Source of the DNA: Datisca glomerata
Taxonomy: Eukaryota; Streptophyta; Magnoliopsida; Cucurbitales; Datiscaceae
Length of the DNA stretch: 64,000 bases
Assembly (NCBI GenBank): GCA_003255025.1
Contig: QANY01005876.1
Coordinates: forward strand, 985,199-1,049,198
Direction: 5' to 3'
The position numbers and the translations under genes are program-made. Shown piece after piece: positions 1-11,589 of the stretch. Each line of letters begins with the position of its first letter. The stretch's first letter is position 1. The notes below the pieces were generated by a model. It was not told the origin of the DNA, did no database searches, and saw only the letters and a program-made list of their open reading frames with translations.

Positions 1-774
1 TACTCCCCGCCGCCTCCTCCTCCAGTATACTCCCCACNNNNNNNNNNNNNNNNNNNNNNNNNNNNNNNNNNNNNNNNNNNNNNNNNNNNNNNNNNNNNNN
101 NNNNNNNNNNNNNNNNNNNNNNNNNNNNNNNNNNNNNNNNNNNNNNNNNNNNNNNNNNNNNNNNNNNNNNNNNNNNNNNNNNNNNNNNNNNNNNNNNNNN
201 NNNNNNNNNNNNNNNNNNNNNNNNNNNNNNNNNNNNNNNNNNNNNNNNNNNNCCACCGCAATACTCACCCCCACCGCCTCCCAACTCACCACCTCCACCC
301 CCAAATTCTCCTCCACCGCCAATTTATCAGTACCTGTCACCCCCACCACCTCCACCGCCTGTCTATTCTCCACCTCCCCCAGTATATTCGCCTCCGCCAC
401 CTCCTCCTTGTATAGAACCTCCTCCACCTCCCCCACCTTGTGTAGAATATTCAGAACCACCACCACCTCCACCGCCATCACCTTTACCTTCACCACCTCC
501 ACCTACTCATTACTTGCCCCCACCATCACCTTCACCCCCACCCCCACCTCCACCCGTGTATTATTCACCTCCGCCACCATCACCATCACCTCCACCTCCG
601 GTTCAATACAACACCCCTCCACCAATTGAGCACTATTCTCCCCCTCCTTCAGTTCCATGTGAGAGCCCGCCACCATCTGAATCACCACCACCTCCCACAC
701 CAGTATACGAGGGCCCATTGCCTCCTATCTTCGGAGTCCCATACGCTTCTCCTCCGCCACCACCTTTCTATTGA
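1..774 (+). CDS. LRX: Leucine-rich repeat extensin (LRX3/4/5 type), C-terminal extensin domain, 5' partial
   Basis: Frame 1 is open from the first base to TGA at 772-774 on both sides of the N gap, and the gap length (215) with its flanks keeps the frame. The protein is almost all proline-rich: Ser-Pro(3-6) blocks with VYSP, VYYSP and HYSP, which in extensins are hydroxylated, O-arabinosylated and Tyr cross-linked in the wall. Cys-containing blocks (PCIEPP, PCVEYSEPP, PCESPP) and the end YEGPLPP...YASPPPPPFY are what I know from the vegetative LRX3/4/5 proteins rather than from classical extensins. The N-terminal signal peptide and LRR domain would lie upstream of the window. LRX proteins sit in the cell wall and bind RALF peptides. 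A plain extensin or PEX-type protein is the alternative, less likely because of the tail. Confidence 0.82.
   Translation, partial: YSPPPPPPVYSPXXXXXXXXXXXXXXXXXXXXXXXXXXXXXXXXXXXXXXXXXXXXXXXXXXXXXXXXXXXXXXXXXXXXXXXXPPQYSPPPPPNSPPPPPNSPPPPIYQYLSPPPPPPPVYSPPPPVYSPPPPPPCIEPPPPPPPCVEYSEPPPPPPPSPLPSPPPPTHYLPPPSPSPPPPPPPVYYSPPPPSPSPPPPVQYNTPPPIEHYSPPPSVPCESPPPSESPPPPTPVYEGPLPPIFGVPYASPPPPPFY
38..252. other. Assembly gap (215 N) inside the extensin repeats
   Basis: A run of N interrupts the proline-rich coding repeat. Flanking codons are in the same frame, so the gap is either well sized or a multiple of three off. Repeat collapse is the likely cause. Confidence 0.98.
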
Positions 775-1140
775 TTCTTTGAGAATTCTCCTCTGATCTT
801 TCTTCAACCAATCATAAACCAATTATTTAAAAGTCTATTCGCCGTTACAGCTGCTTTTTCATCTCAGTACTTGATACCCACCAACATTAATTCTTTCTCT
901 TTGAGCAATTCTCATCGCTATGGGGGAAGAAATAAACCAATTTAAGATGGAAAATGTTATAATTCTAAAGGCCTGTCACCTGCTTTGTTCTCTCTTACAA
1001 AATATGATTCAAATTGTTGTCAAAGAAGCAGCGAAGAGTAACAAAACTGATGCATAGGGGAAGGGAGGTAAGAGGGGAAGTCTCTCCATATTTGTTTGAA
1101 TTGTTATGAAATATTTTGAGTTGTGAAATAAAAATGGCTG
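775..1140 (+). terminator. 3' untranslated region of LRX with candidate poly(A) signals
   Basis: Non-coding sequence follows the TGA. AATAAA occurs at 931-936 and again at 1127-1132; either could direct polyadenylation. The end point is inferred. Confidence 0.45.
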
Positions 1141-4100
1141 AGAAAGAAGAGTAGGTTGCAGAGAAAAGTTTATGTTTCAGATAAAGAAGTTTTTATGTAT
1201 AGAGATTATCGATTGGAAACCATAATTCAGGACTGCAATGGCAATAGCAGCAGTCAGCTGCTCTGCTGGTTTGTGGGTTTTTTTTTCTTATTGTTATTTT
1301 ATCTCTTCTTCTATATACTTTTGCTTCTTTTTGTTCAATTCATAGTAATAATCACGATGATCACTTTACTTGTATTAATTTTCAGATTGTTCCATTTTCT
1401 TGTTATCTAAATCTCTGTTTTCTCCTATAGCTCCTTCTGTTGTCTATCTTCTATACCTTGTGAATTCGCTTGAATTTTCCATTCAGTAGTCTTCATCATG
1501 ATTATAAATAATCTCATGCGAAGCCCATTTAGCTTCTTAGATCATATTTTAAATTTTGATCTTTGATAATAGCATGGATTTTCATTTGTAAGTTAATTAA
1601 CTTAATCAATTAAAACTACTTGATCAACTGTTTTAAAATTGTTTAATTTAATCAATTAAAACTACTTGATCAACTGTTTTTCAACTAATGATATGGCTAT
1701 GGTTTCTAGAATAACTGATTAATATTTGATCACTCGTCAAAATGATCAAGTATAATTAATTACTTGTAATTTATCGATATAAGTGAGGTTAGATAATCAC
1801 TCTGATTCCATATGTATTTTGATTGGGAGGCTAAGCTATGTTTCCCATAATTTCCAAATATAATAATGATCTAAGAAAAGTGCCCGTGAAAAAGCTTAGA
1901 AGGGTCAGAGTGAAGGTGGGTGATTTTTTCCAAACAAAGCATCAAATTTTGTCCCAAAATGAATCATGTTAGTATCCCTTGATTGGTGGGATTTTGGACT
2001 GTTTCCACTTCTCTTTTTCTACTTTAAAATTAAAAATTCTACCAAACTGTTTTCCTCAATCCTCGTTCACTTTCACCAATTTATCAAAAGATAGTTTTAA
2101 GGCTGTCAAAAGATAGTCTTGGCATTCCAAATGTCGGAGTGTAATTGCGTGGGACCTTTGATTGCTTGTGATTCTTGGCAGTTGGGAGTTCCTTCCATTT
2201 ATCTTTGAATTCTCCGATCAGATATAAACAATACATGTCAATTTTATACATAGATTGAGTTTCTCGATAATTGAGTGTCCTTTTCTATGGATCCATTTTA
2301 AAGATTGTTTGTCTTATCAAATCTAAACGATAATCATGTCAAACTACAAAATTAAAAAGCAAATTTTTGTTTTCAATTTGATCATGTGTGGCCGGTCCAG
2401 ATATGATCTAACATATTTTAGAGGTCAAATTGGTTCTGCAGTTGGAGTTTCCATGAATCACAAGGTTTATCATCTCTTTGAAAAGGGAAAAGGGGGGAAA
2501 TAAAATGTATTAATGGCCTCTTTAATGAGTTGGTGAGCTGAATGGGTGAGGGAGCATGTTCTCTGCCTTATTTTCTTGATTTGTGATTGTAGTAGTAGAA
2601 ATTTTAATTTCATTCACTAATAGTAGTACTAACCTTCAATAGTATCAAAAGCTCCAAGATTTACCATATGTTTTAATTAGTTACTTGTTCAATTACATTT
2701 CTCCTAGTTTCTAGGCTTTCGTTTCCTTTTCTTTTTGACAAAATTACAAATTCAATGACACTTGATAGTAATGTAATTTGAGCCGGAAAAAAGAGAATGT
2801 ATTCCTTATATCTAAGTTTTGTACTTTCTTTTTATGAGAACATTTTATTCTAATATTATAACTAGTAATTACTAATATTTAATAAACTTACGTGCACCAA
2901 TCAGATCACATTATGTGGAAAGATAAATGATGATATAATAAATTCTGCACTTTTTATTATTATACTAATATTTAACACTATTAGGGGGACTTATTAATTA
3001 GATTAATTGATGATCTGACCTAATTGGTCCATGTTAGCGGTGATGAGTAGTTTATTCTTATATAATCAGAAGTCAAATATTATTTAATTTTAATTAAGGG
3101 ATGCTAGATTACATGACTCAAACTCATTCTCTCGAGAAATATATAGATAAGACTTAAATCACTTGACCAACCTCACATGCTTCCCTTAAAACTATATTAC
3201 TTAAGGTAAATTTACGAGTAATCAACTTTCCAAATACGTGGCACAAATCTATTCACCAGACATACAAGGAAATAGATAAATAAGATGTATAGTATTGATG
3301 CTTCTAACATATATCATTTAATTACATGTCCCACTTGCATCAACCACAGCTTGGAAGCTTTACCCTATAGTTATTAACATAGCCATTCCCATCACCAAAA
3401 GTAATCTCACATTCAAATTTTCACTGCCCTAGACAGGTTAAGGCCCCACTCTTAAATTTCCTCAAAGGCCAACCCCAATGCATTAGATCTCCTCTTCATC
3501 ATCTAGATCTGAGACACCCTTCTTCCATACCAAGTGGTCACCCTTCCAAAAAGCCCTACAAATAGGTACCTTATTTTGATCTTTGGATCCTATTATTGCA
3601 ATGAAATTGACATCCCAAATCTTAAAATTATCTTTGTTTCTATTCTACTTCTTTTTCTGGCTAACAACTCATTTTGGTTTTATTGGAGATCGGAATTGAT
3701 ATGCAAACAATTCTTTTGTTTGGTCACTTCTCGTACAAAACAAATATCAAAGTAGAAAGAAAATTCAAACAGTTATTTAAAATATTATAATCAAGTCTTC
3801 TCTTATTAGTGTGGGACTACTTACACAACGAAGTATACATGTTAATCACAAAAATTAAGTTTATTAATAACACAATAATAAAAATTAATCACAGAATTTA
3901 GTGTAAATGATCACTGTGAGTTTAAATGTTTACTCCTTCAAGTTGAAGATTTGAATTATGAGTCATGTTATCTCATGACTATCGACATGATAATTTCTAT
4001 ATTGATTTAACTGTGATACATTTAGAGAAACTCATAGCCGAAGGCTAGTACGCCCAAAAAGATCGAAAAATTACTCTTCGAAGACTTGATGCTAATCTAA

Positions 4101-5590
4101 TTTTTTTAATTTAATGATTGAAAAGATTAATTTTAACTTGTAATAACCAAATTAGTAATAAAAATACACTTGAAACAACAAAGTACTTTTTACCACAGTT
4201 ATTTTCAATAATGGCGTTAATTAATAACCGGGGAAAAGGGTCAGAAGATGAATCCACTGCTCGTCTTCATTTATTACTTTTGGTATATCCATTTTTCTTT
4301 CTGATTTGACCATTTGAGATAACATTTTCAGTTCTTTTTCCATATTTAAAGGCTTTTTAGGTTGAATTTGACAGGGCTGTTTAAAAGTATCTCGAACGGA
4401 CCCAATCAAATTAAATGAAATTGTAACAAAAAATGGTCAGCAGTTCAACAGAGTTATTTAACCGAATCTTTAATTTAATTTAAAAAATATTTAATTTTTT
4501 AATTAAATCGAATTGAAATATTATATTTATATTATTTTTATTTTTATTTTTTATATACAATTACATATCAAACCTACCAATGAAATAAAACTTTAATTTT
4601 TATTAATTTTTTCAATAATATTATTTTTAAATTATTTAAAAAATTATTTTTTAATTAATAGTATCAAGCTGAAGAACCGAATCGAAACTCACGGTCTGAT
4701 TCGATTATTTTGACAACAACGGTTCGATTCAATTTTTCACTAAAAAATCGATCGAACTGAACCGTGAACACTTCTAGAATTTGAGAAGGGAAAAACACTA
4801 TTATTTTGTTTATATTATATTAATATTACCTTTTTGGTTCAATAGTATACTTGCCAGTAACTGATAGACTCTCGATTTCAGTATACATTTAGGATCTGAA
4901 AATTTTCAAGTGACTCTGTAAGGAATGTTATTTGTTAAGGAGAGTTGAACTTATTTTCGATTGAGATGCTTTGAAACTAAAGATTTTGCAAAATGGTCGA
5001 AAAATCTAAAGTGAGGCTCCTAAATTCGCTAAAGGAAATCGTGTAGTGGGTATTATTACAATAGAAACAAAGTGAAAGGTCGTTTTTTCACATTGAACTC
5101 TCTTAACTAAGAGACGGTAAATCTCACTATTATTATTAACTATTTATAAAATTTTATTATTACCATTAGTGATCCTCAGTGAATATGGAAGTGACACGAG
5201 TAGTCAGATAGAGACTTGAAAAAAAATCAGAGAGAACTTTTTCTTGAAATGAAAGATGCGAAGGTATCTTAGCAAAGCAAATATTGATCATGTTAATGAA
5301 AAGGGACCCCTTGCTGTATGACATTCACATGGCCTGTAGGCACTTTCACATGACTCTAGCTAGTTATCAAAATATTTTATAGTAGAAACGAACCAATAGT
5401 TTCGAAAGTTCAGTCTATACCCAACCATTTCTAAACTTATTCCAGAAATATTATCTATAACCGATAGAAAAATATTAAATACGAAAGAAATTCCACCAAT
5501 TAAATGCATTTTTTCGACAAATTAAATTGAGACGACTACATGTGCATGCAAAAGTTAGGGACTTTACGTGGTCCGAAATTGAAAGATGCA
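1141..5590. other. AT-rich intergenic region, no gene seen
   Basis: No open frame here has coding character or a recognisable motif. The short frames at 1156-1410, 3534-3755 and 4118-4309 are low-complexity or chance. Around 4440-4760 there is a diverged AT-rich stretch with repeated GATTCGATT/GGTTCGATT-like words. This region would include downstream sequence of LRX. Confidence 0.6.
1602..1680. repeat. 33-bp direct repeat, two copies
   Basis: Copy one is 1602-1634 and copy two is 1648-1680, identical by eye, spaced 46 bp start to start. The core is TCAATTAAAACTACTTGATC. Confidence 0.9.
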
Positions 5591-5635
5591 GCTGTTTGTT
5601 CTCGGCGCAAAGATGGGCTTATTGAGCTCAATTTT

Positions 5636-6420
5636 CACATGATGAAATCAAAACAATATCTCTTGATAATGACGATGAATTTACATCTCAATATTTAAAT
5701 GATTATATTATGCTAATTGGGATTGAACAACTTGTTGCTCATGTAAAACGGTCTAGCAGAACCATTTATTAAACATCTACTTATATTTGATATGTGATTA
5801 TTAATGAGAACAAAACTCTCCTTATCTATTTAGGGACGTTAGTTTACATCCAACAGCATTTGTACGCATTATATATGCCAACATCTTATCACAAGTTCTC
5901 TTCCTTATAACTGGTTTTTAGTCACGAGCCAAATTTTTTTCATCTAAGTATCTTTAGTGGTGCAGTATTTGCCCCGGTTGCTCCACCACAGTGTACTAAG
6001 ATGGCCCCTCATGGAAGGCTATGAATATCTGTTGGTTTTGAATCTCCTTTTATTTTGAAATATCTTGAAACCCTGACGGAGATATTTTATGGTCGTATTT
6101 CTAACAGTCATTTTAATGAGATGGATTTTCCCGCATTTGGGGGGAAAATGAGCATCTGGACAAAAAGTAGAATGAATTATCATTATCTTATTTAGATCAT
6201 CGAATGGGCAATATGAATAAGAAGTTTAAAGGATAAATCATTCGTATAGCAAATCAATTGCTAAATGCATTTACCAATGTAAAATGAGTAATCAAATGTC
6301 ATGTTCTAGCTCCAAATGACCCAATTCGGATTGATATCCCAGTAAGATAATCCATCAGTGTTATAGCTATGAGTCTATGTCACTTGAAGTGTGGTAAAGC
6401 AGTCGTTCCAAAAGACAAAA
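5636..6420 (+). pseudogene. Copia integrase core and linker, decayed
   Basis: The translated pieces give SLDNDDEFTSQ (the D...EF part of the copia DDE integrase), then a pattern like the usual H-V...LAE...LL segment, LLMRTKL, and the GPQ/KMAPHGRL-type block near 5995-6030. FNEMDFPAFGG follows near 6115-6145, and PKDKNPRKRKGV near 6405. Several stops and frame changes lie between them, so it cannot be translated as one protein. Confidence 0.78.
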
Positions 6421-6754
6421 ATCCTCGAAAAAGAAAAGGAGTAACCAATTCATATGACAATATTGGGAGGCATGTATTCATAAAGAGACCCTAAACATAA
6501 CCAATGACAAAACCCCATAAGAGGTTCAAGTATATGATATTGATGAAAATAAAGAGATATAAATAGGTTATGTTTCTACGGGGAAAAGATGAAACCAGAA
6601 GAAATAATTATCGATAATATTTTTGTATATAATGTAGCATTTGACGTCATAAAGAAAATGAGGATCTTAAACTAATTTTATTTCATAGTGCAGACACATA
6701 AATGATTGGCCAAAATAGAAATACAGAATTCAAGCAAAATTAAATTTAGTTGCA

Positions 6755-7660
6755 GAGCGTGGGACTTGTGATTCAAACACATGAAGATGTAAAACCAATA
6801 CGAGACAAATGAGTATTTACTATTTGTACGAAAACAAAATGAGAAAAATAAAATTGTAAGATATAAATCACGACTTGTAGCACAATGATTTTCCAAAGTA
6901 CTTAATATTGTCTATGATGAGACATATTCCCCTATGGTAGATGCAATTACACTTTGATATATTATTAGTCTAACACTGCATGAGAAACTAGATATACGAC
7001 TAATGGATGTGGTTACGCTTTATTAATGTAGCTCACTTGACAATGATATTTATATGAAGATTTCTGAAGGATTTAAGATGTTTGAAGGATATAAGTCAAG
7101 TTCTCTAGAAATTTGTTCAATCAAACTATAAATATCTTTAAATAGATTAAAGCAATGTGGGCACATGTGGTAGGATTGTCTTAGTGGATATTTGATAAAA
7201 GAAATGTATAAGAACGATTATATTTGCCTATGCATTTTTACAAAGAAACTAGATTATGAGTTGGCTATTATTATTGTGTATGTTGATGAGTTGAACATTA
7301 TTAGAACTCCCAAAAAACTTTCAAAAGTAATAGATAATTTAAATAAGGAATTTAAGATTAAAGACCTTCGAAAAATCAAGTTTGCCTTGGCTTGTAGATC
7401 GAATACCTTACGAATGATATTATTATTCATCAATAGCATATACTAAAAAGGTCCTTGAAAGGTTTTATATGGATAAAGAACATACATTGAGTGATACAAT
7501 GATTGTCAATCATCTATATAAAAATGATTATTTTTTATCTCGTGAAGATAACCAACAACTTTTTAGTCATTGAGCACCATACCATAATGTAATAGGTGCA
7601 CTAATCTATATTATAGTACATGATATGATATAACATTCACCGTATGTTTGTTAGCAAGAT
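6755..7660 (+). pseudogene. Copia reverse transcriptase, decayed
   Basis: Fragments match the copia RT order: a THEDVKPI piece, a LMDV-V-LY piece (about 7000-7025), then the open stretch from 7192. The active-site box reads YVDE (7279-7290) rather than the YVDD of the family, followed by LNIIRTP and NLNKEFKIKDL. KVLERFYMDKEHTLS (about 7447-7490) and an IGALIYI piece (about 7590) follow. The 84-codon frame at 7192-7446 is only the best preserved part of this domain, not a gene. Confidence 0.85.
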
Positions 7661-7989
7661 TAGTTCTTCTCTAATATGAAGATAAATGGGGTGGGAACAA
7701 TTGATATGAGTTTATTTTATTCAACTAAATCCACTTTTAATGAGACATCATTCATTTGCATAAATGTATTCTCTTTTTACGAGGATTTTTTTCATAGAGT
7801 TTTTTATAGTAGAGTTTTAATGAGATATATTCTTTATATAACGGATATCTAAACGGATGTGGTAAATAACCTTAATAATGGATGTCATTTAGTGTGATCA
7901 TAGAACTTCCCAACTCTTGAACTCCTATCTTTTCATGAAAATTGAAGAATTATTATAAAAAAACCTACAATCTTTTGAATATGAATGTA

Positions 7990-8955
7990 TGAGTTTAACC
8001 ACATTTGTCATATGTTAATTCATCTTGTTGACAAAATTTTAAGTTTGCCCAGCTAGTAGGGTATTTCAAAGACATGAATCATCTCTTTGCTGATTTGTCT
8101 GTCCACTTTTAATCACAGCCAAACTATATGAGTCAATCCAACCGTATAACCACGTTCAGACACTTAAATTCGTTTTTTTCATTATTCTCTTAGTTATAAC
8201 AATGAGTGCTAACCTGGTTTCAAAAGAAAAAAAAACCTACAATTTTTTTGTCAGGTTGGGGATTGGGCTTTGAAGTTTGGACCTCTTACTTTGAGAAGAG
8301 GTGCGGCTACCAAATGGCATGTTGCCCATGCTGGCATTCGGGAATACCTGTTTTTTTTTTATCTCTAATTGACTATAAGTCACATTGTTGATAATAGAAT
8401 CTGAGTCTAACGCCTGAGTTTGCATGTTTTAAGCCCTTGGTTGTGAGACATAATTAAGCCTTTTGTATTATATTTTATTAAGTTAAAGAGGTACATGGAT
8501 TTTTTTAATATTATTATGTCAATACATTATTTGATTACATAAAATAAAATGAATTGACAAATTAGTCAAACTCTACATTCATTATCAAGATGTCGTGTGT
8601 TCGAGTCAAACTATTACCAACTTCCTTTATTTTTGGTGCTTATAACTACTTGGGTTGTAGTATAATTGTTCATTTTATAATACATATTATTCATATTCGT
8701 TAATACATTTTATGTTTGTCATGCTGGCAACTGATAAGAGGTGCGGCAACAAGCTAAAGATTGTCGGTTTAACTGCATGAGTGGCATCACCCTCACTCCC
8801 TCATTGTTAGTAGAGAAAGAAAAATGCTGTTTAAATACCCATTGAGCTACTAATTGCTTGACAATGACCATATTTACTTCAACGGTTTAGATTTGTTTTC
8901 TCTTTTGAACAGACACAGATATTATTGGAGATTAAGGAGGCTTAAAACCTCCGGT
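7990..8955. other. Spacer without gene
   Basis: AT-rich sequence with homopolymer runs. A short word AAGAGGTGCGGC occurs twice (about 8296 and 8737), each near a CATGCTGGCA word, suggesting two fragments of one old repeat. No coding evidence. Confidence 0.5.
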
Positions 8956-9325
8956 TACAAATTACTCATCTTTAATGAGTTTGAGAATGAAACTAGGCAG
9001 ACTAAGGACATTATTGAAAATACAGTTTTGATTAGCGCTAAATTTAGCTAAGATATCAGCAGCTGAATTACAAGTACGCTTAATCCACCTAAAGAAAATA
9101 TCTTCAAAATAGGACATTCTCTGGAATAATTTCCAGCAAACTAGAGCACCTCCAGTCAGAGCTTGATCTCGCAGAGAGCCAAGAGGCCACCACCTTAGAG
9201 TCAGTCTCAACTATCACCTTCTTCCATCCATTAGAAACAGCTAGATCAGTTCCTTCTAGTACATTATATATATTGATAGGAACCCCAAATTACGTTAGCT
9301 GAAGCCAGAAAGCTAAAATTATTAG
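8955..9325 (-). pseudogene. LINE-type RNase H domain, C-terminal part
   Basis: On the minus strand the sequence gives GTDLAVSNGWKKVIVETDS, KVVASWL, WIKRTCNSAADILAKFSA and LPSFILKLIKDE. These are the second half of the plant RVT_3/RNase H-like domain found in non-LTR retrotransposons and stand-alone relatives: the ETDS acidic box and the R-x-x-N-x-x-AD-x-LA box. There is one frameshift near 9105-9125 and a stop near 9285. The N-terminal half of the domain is not adjacent but occurs on the same strand at 11590-11760. Confidence 0.75.
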
Positions 9326-10334
9326 TTCTGTATAAAAATAATATACAACAAATTTACAAACGAGTAACCAAAATCCTCTTGGTTGTCTTATTGATACATA
9401 CATTAAGAAGATTTTTCAGAAAATAAAACATTAAGAGAAGAGAAGCGTCAACTTGTCTCCTTTCAAGAAAAAAAAAAATCTAGATTTCTGTCTCCGTTTT
9501 ACTTTTTGAGTTAAATTTGCAAGATTCTATTTATCTAGAGCTAACGGATTTGTATATCTGTTAATGAGATGTAAGTAAATTAAATCTGAACTGTTGAAGA
9601 AAATATGCCTACATGCCAAGCATCTAATAGTGAACTGGCGAAATTGAGTGAAAAGTGTAATTTGAGAAGAGCCAAATCCAATTCTCTGCGCGTATTTTGA
9701 TTTTCGCATCAATTCCCTGTTCGATTTTTTCCTATTTTTTGCGTTACCCGCTGACAGTTATTGCAACAGTTTTATCATAACCTTTGCAAAAATATCACTA
9801 TTGGGACGGTTATGTTAAAACTATCGTGACGATTACAAAAACCATCTTAATAAAACTCTCATGTAGTCATATTCACATTTTACCAACCATCGCGATTTAA
9901 CCATCATAATGTGACAATTTTCTTTTAATGATAAATGGCTGAATATTTAAGATGGTGAGAACCTCACATTACGTGCATTGATATACGATTTTTTTCACAA
10001 ATACACTATAATTCAGGATTGAGAGCTATAATGATTCAAATTCATTTCTATAAGAAATATGTGAAAAGTCCTAGACCATTGAACTGACCGCATTTGTCAT
10101 ATTGAGAATATTTAGAAACCTCCAAATTTCTGAGGGTATTCACATTTTTGGCTAATGAAATAAGTTTTAGGGGAAAATGCAAACTCCCCCTTAAACTTTG
10201 ACTTTTTGGTAAATATGAAAACTTCTATTAGGTCCGGGTTTTTCCTCATTATGAATGTTGGGTTTTTGTGACTCTTGGATTACTTTTGAAGCAATCCATG
10301 CCACATAAGGTCCAGTCGGTCAATTGTTTTTATA

Positions 10335-10790
10335 TTTAAAATTTTTTTGGACACACCTAGAATATTGAGAGGTTCACAAAAAATGTACAAGGGGTTCACC
10401 TAAAGTGTAAAGTGTTCACTTAAATGTACAAAATTAATATTTGTTAGAGGCATTCACCAAATGTAGAGGCGTTCACAAAAAATGTACATAGGTTTATCTG
10501 GAATGTCGAGGAGTTCACCAAAATATATAAAATTAATAATTCTTGGAGGTGTTCATCTAAAATGTAGTGGGGTTCATAAAAAATGTACATGAGATTCACC
10601 TAGAATGAGAGAGGTTCATCAAAATATACATAATTAATAATTCTTGGAAGTATTCACCTAAAATATAGTGGAGTTCAACAAAAATATATTGAGGTTCACC
10701 CAAAATGTAGAGAGGTTCATCAAAATTTATAAAATTAATATTTTTTTGGAGGGATTCACAAAAAAAGCAGAGGTATTCACCTACTTGAGC
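10335..10790. repeat. Left arm: tandem array of TTCACC-type units
   Basis: Four or five degenerate units of roughly 95-110 bp. Each contains words like GGTTCACCTAAAATGTA, GTTCACAAAAAATGTACA and AAAATTAATAATTCTTGGA. Orientation is opposite to the right arm at 11385-11575. Confidence 0.8.
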
Positions 10791-10834
10791 CTTTTTTGCA
10801 TAAAAATAGGAGAAAATGAACGTTGAATATTTGA

Positions 10835-11175
10835 AGGGTTCAAGTAGTCATAAACAACTACTTGAGCCCTTCAAGTAGTCACCTAATATTTGGTTACTGA
10901 TTGACAAAAAAATAACTACTTGAAGAGTTCAAGTAGTCATAAAAAGTTACTTGAACCCTTCAGTACTAAACATTCATTTTTTCTTATTGTTTGGAGGTGA
11001 AAAAAATGCTCAAGTAGTCATAAAAAATTACTTGAAGAGTTCAAGTAGTCATAAAAAACTATTTAATACCTTCAAGTAGTTACTAGTGTTCGGGTTGCTG
11101 ACTGATCAAATAAAAAATAACTACTTGAAGGATTCAAGTAGTCATAAACAACTACTTGAACCCTTCAAGTAGAAG
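10835..11175. repeat. Central array of palindromic CTACTTGAA/TTCAAGTAG modules
   Basis: About ten alternating copies of CTACTTGAA and its complement TTCAAGTAG, joined by GTCATAAA(C/A)AA and (G/A)GGG-type spacers, so each pair can fold into a short hairpin. It sits between the two outer inverted arms. Confidence 0.85.
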
Positions 11176-11384
11176 AAAAAAATTTGTTGAAAAAAAAAAT
11201 ATATATTATTAAATTGATTTGACATGTGCATTGAGAAAGAAAAATAAATGATAAGAGAAGAAATATACTATAAGTGGTGATGTGAAGTTGGTGAGTCACG
11301 AGTATAAAATTCTTTGTTTTGAAAAATGGGTATAAAAACCCTTAAGGAAAATGAAAAATCTATATTTATCTAAAAACATCATGT

Positions 11385-11575
11385 TAGTTTGTACATTTTG
11401 ATGAACCCTTCTATATTTCAGGCAAACCCATGTACATCTTGGGTGAACCCAGTACATTTTAGGTGAACTCTTCTAAAAAATATTTAACTTATATATTTAG
11501 GTGAATCCCTCTATATTTAAGTGAAACCATTTACATTTTTTGTGAACCTCATTACATTTTAAGTGAGATCTCCAA
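11385..11575. repeat. Right arm: inverted copy of the left array
   Basis: Read on the minus strand it gives CACTTAAAATGTAATGAGGT, CACAAAAAATGTAAATGG and GGTTCATCAAAATGTAC, that is, the same unit as the left arm. It is shorter, about two units. Confidence 0.8.
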
Positions 11576-11589
11576 GAAAATTTATTTCC

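Larger units (their letters stand above)
5590..7990 (+). mobile_element. Ty1/copia retrotransposon remnant (integrase to 3' LTR start)
   Basis: Plus-strand fragments in copia order: integrase core end, linker and reverse transcriptase, followed by a stretch like the pre-LTR region of this copia group (7740-7860) and an LTR start-like segment to about 7990. Gag, protease and the 5' LTR are missing, so the copy is 5' truncated. RNase H is mostly deleted. Frames are broken by many stops and shifts. Ends are approximate and no target duplication was found. Confidence 0.8.

Noticed and set aside
503..718. Minus-strand open frame opposite the extensin repeats
   Set aside because: Val/Glu-rich shadow of the proline codons on the plus strand.
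1156..1410. 84-codon open frame with a hydrophobic C-terminus
   Set aside because: Low-complexity Phe/Leu string from T-rich DNA; no motif, no supporting splice or context signal.
7192..7446. Open frame as a small gene
   Set aside because: It is the best preserved piece of the copia reverse transcriptase.
10835..11175. Regularly spaced repeats resembling a CRISPR array
   Set aside because: Modules alternate in orientation and spacers are themselves repeated; eukaryotic transposon context.
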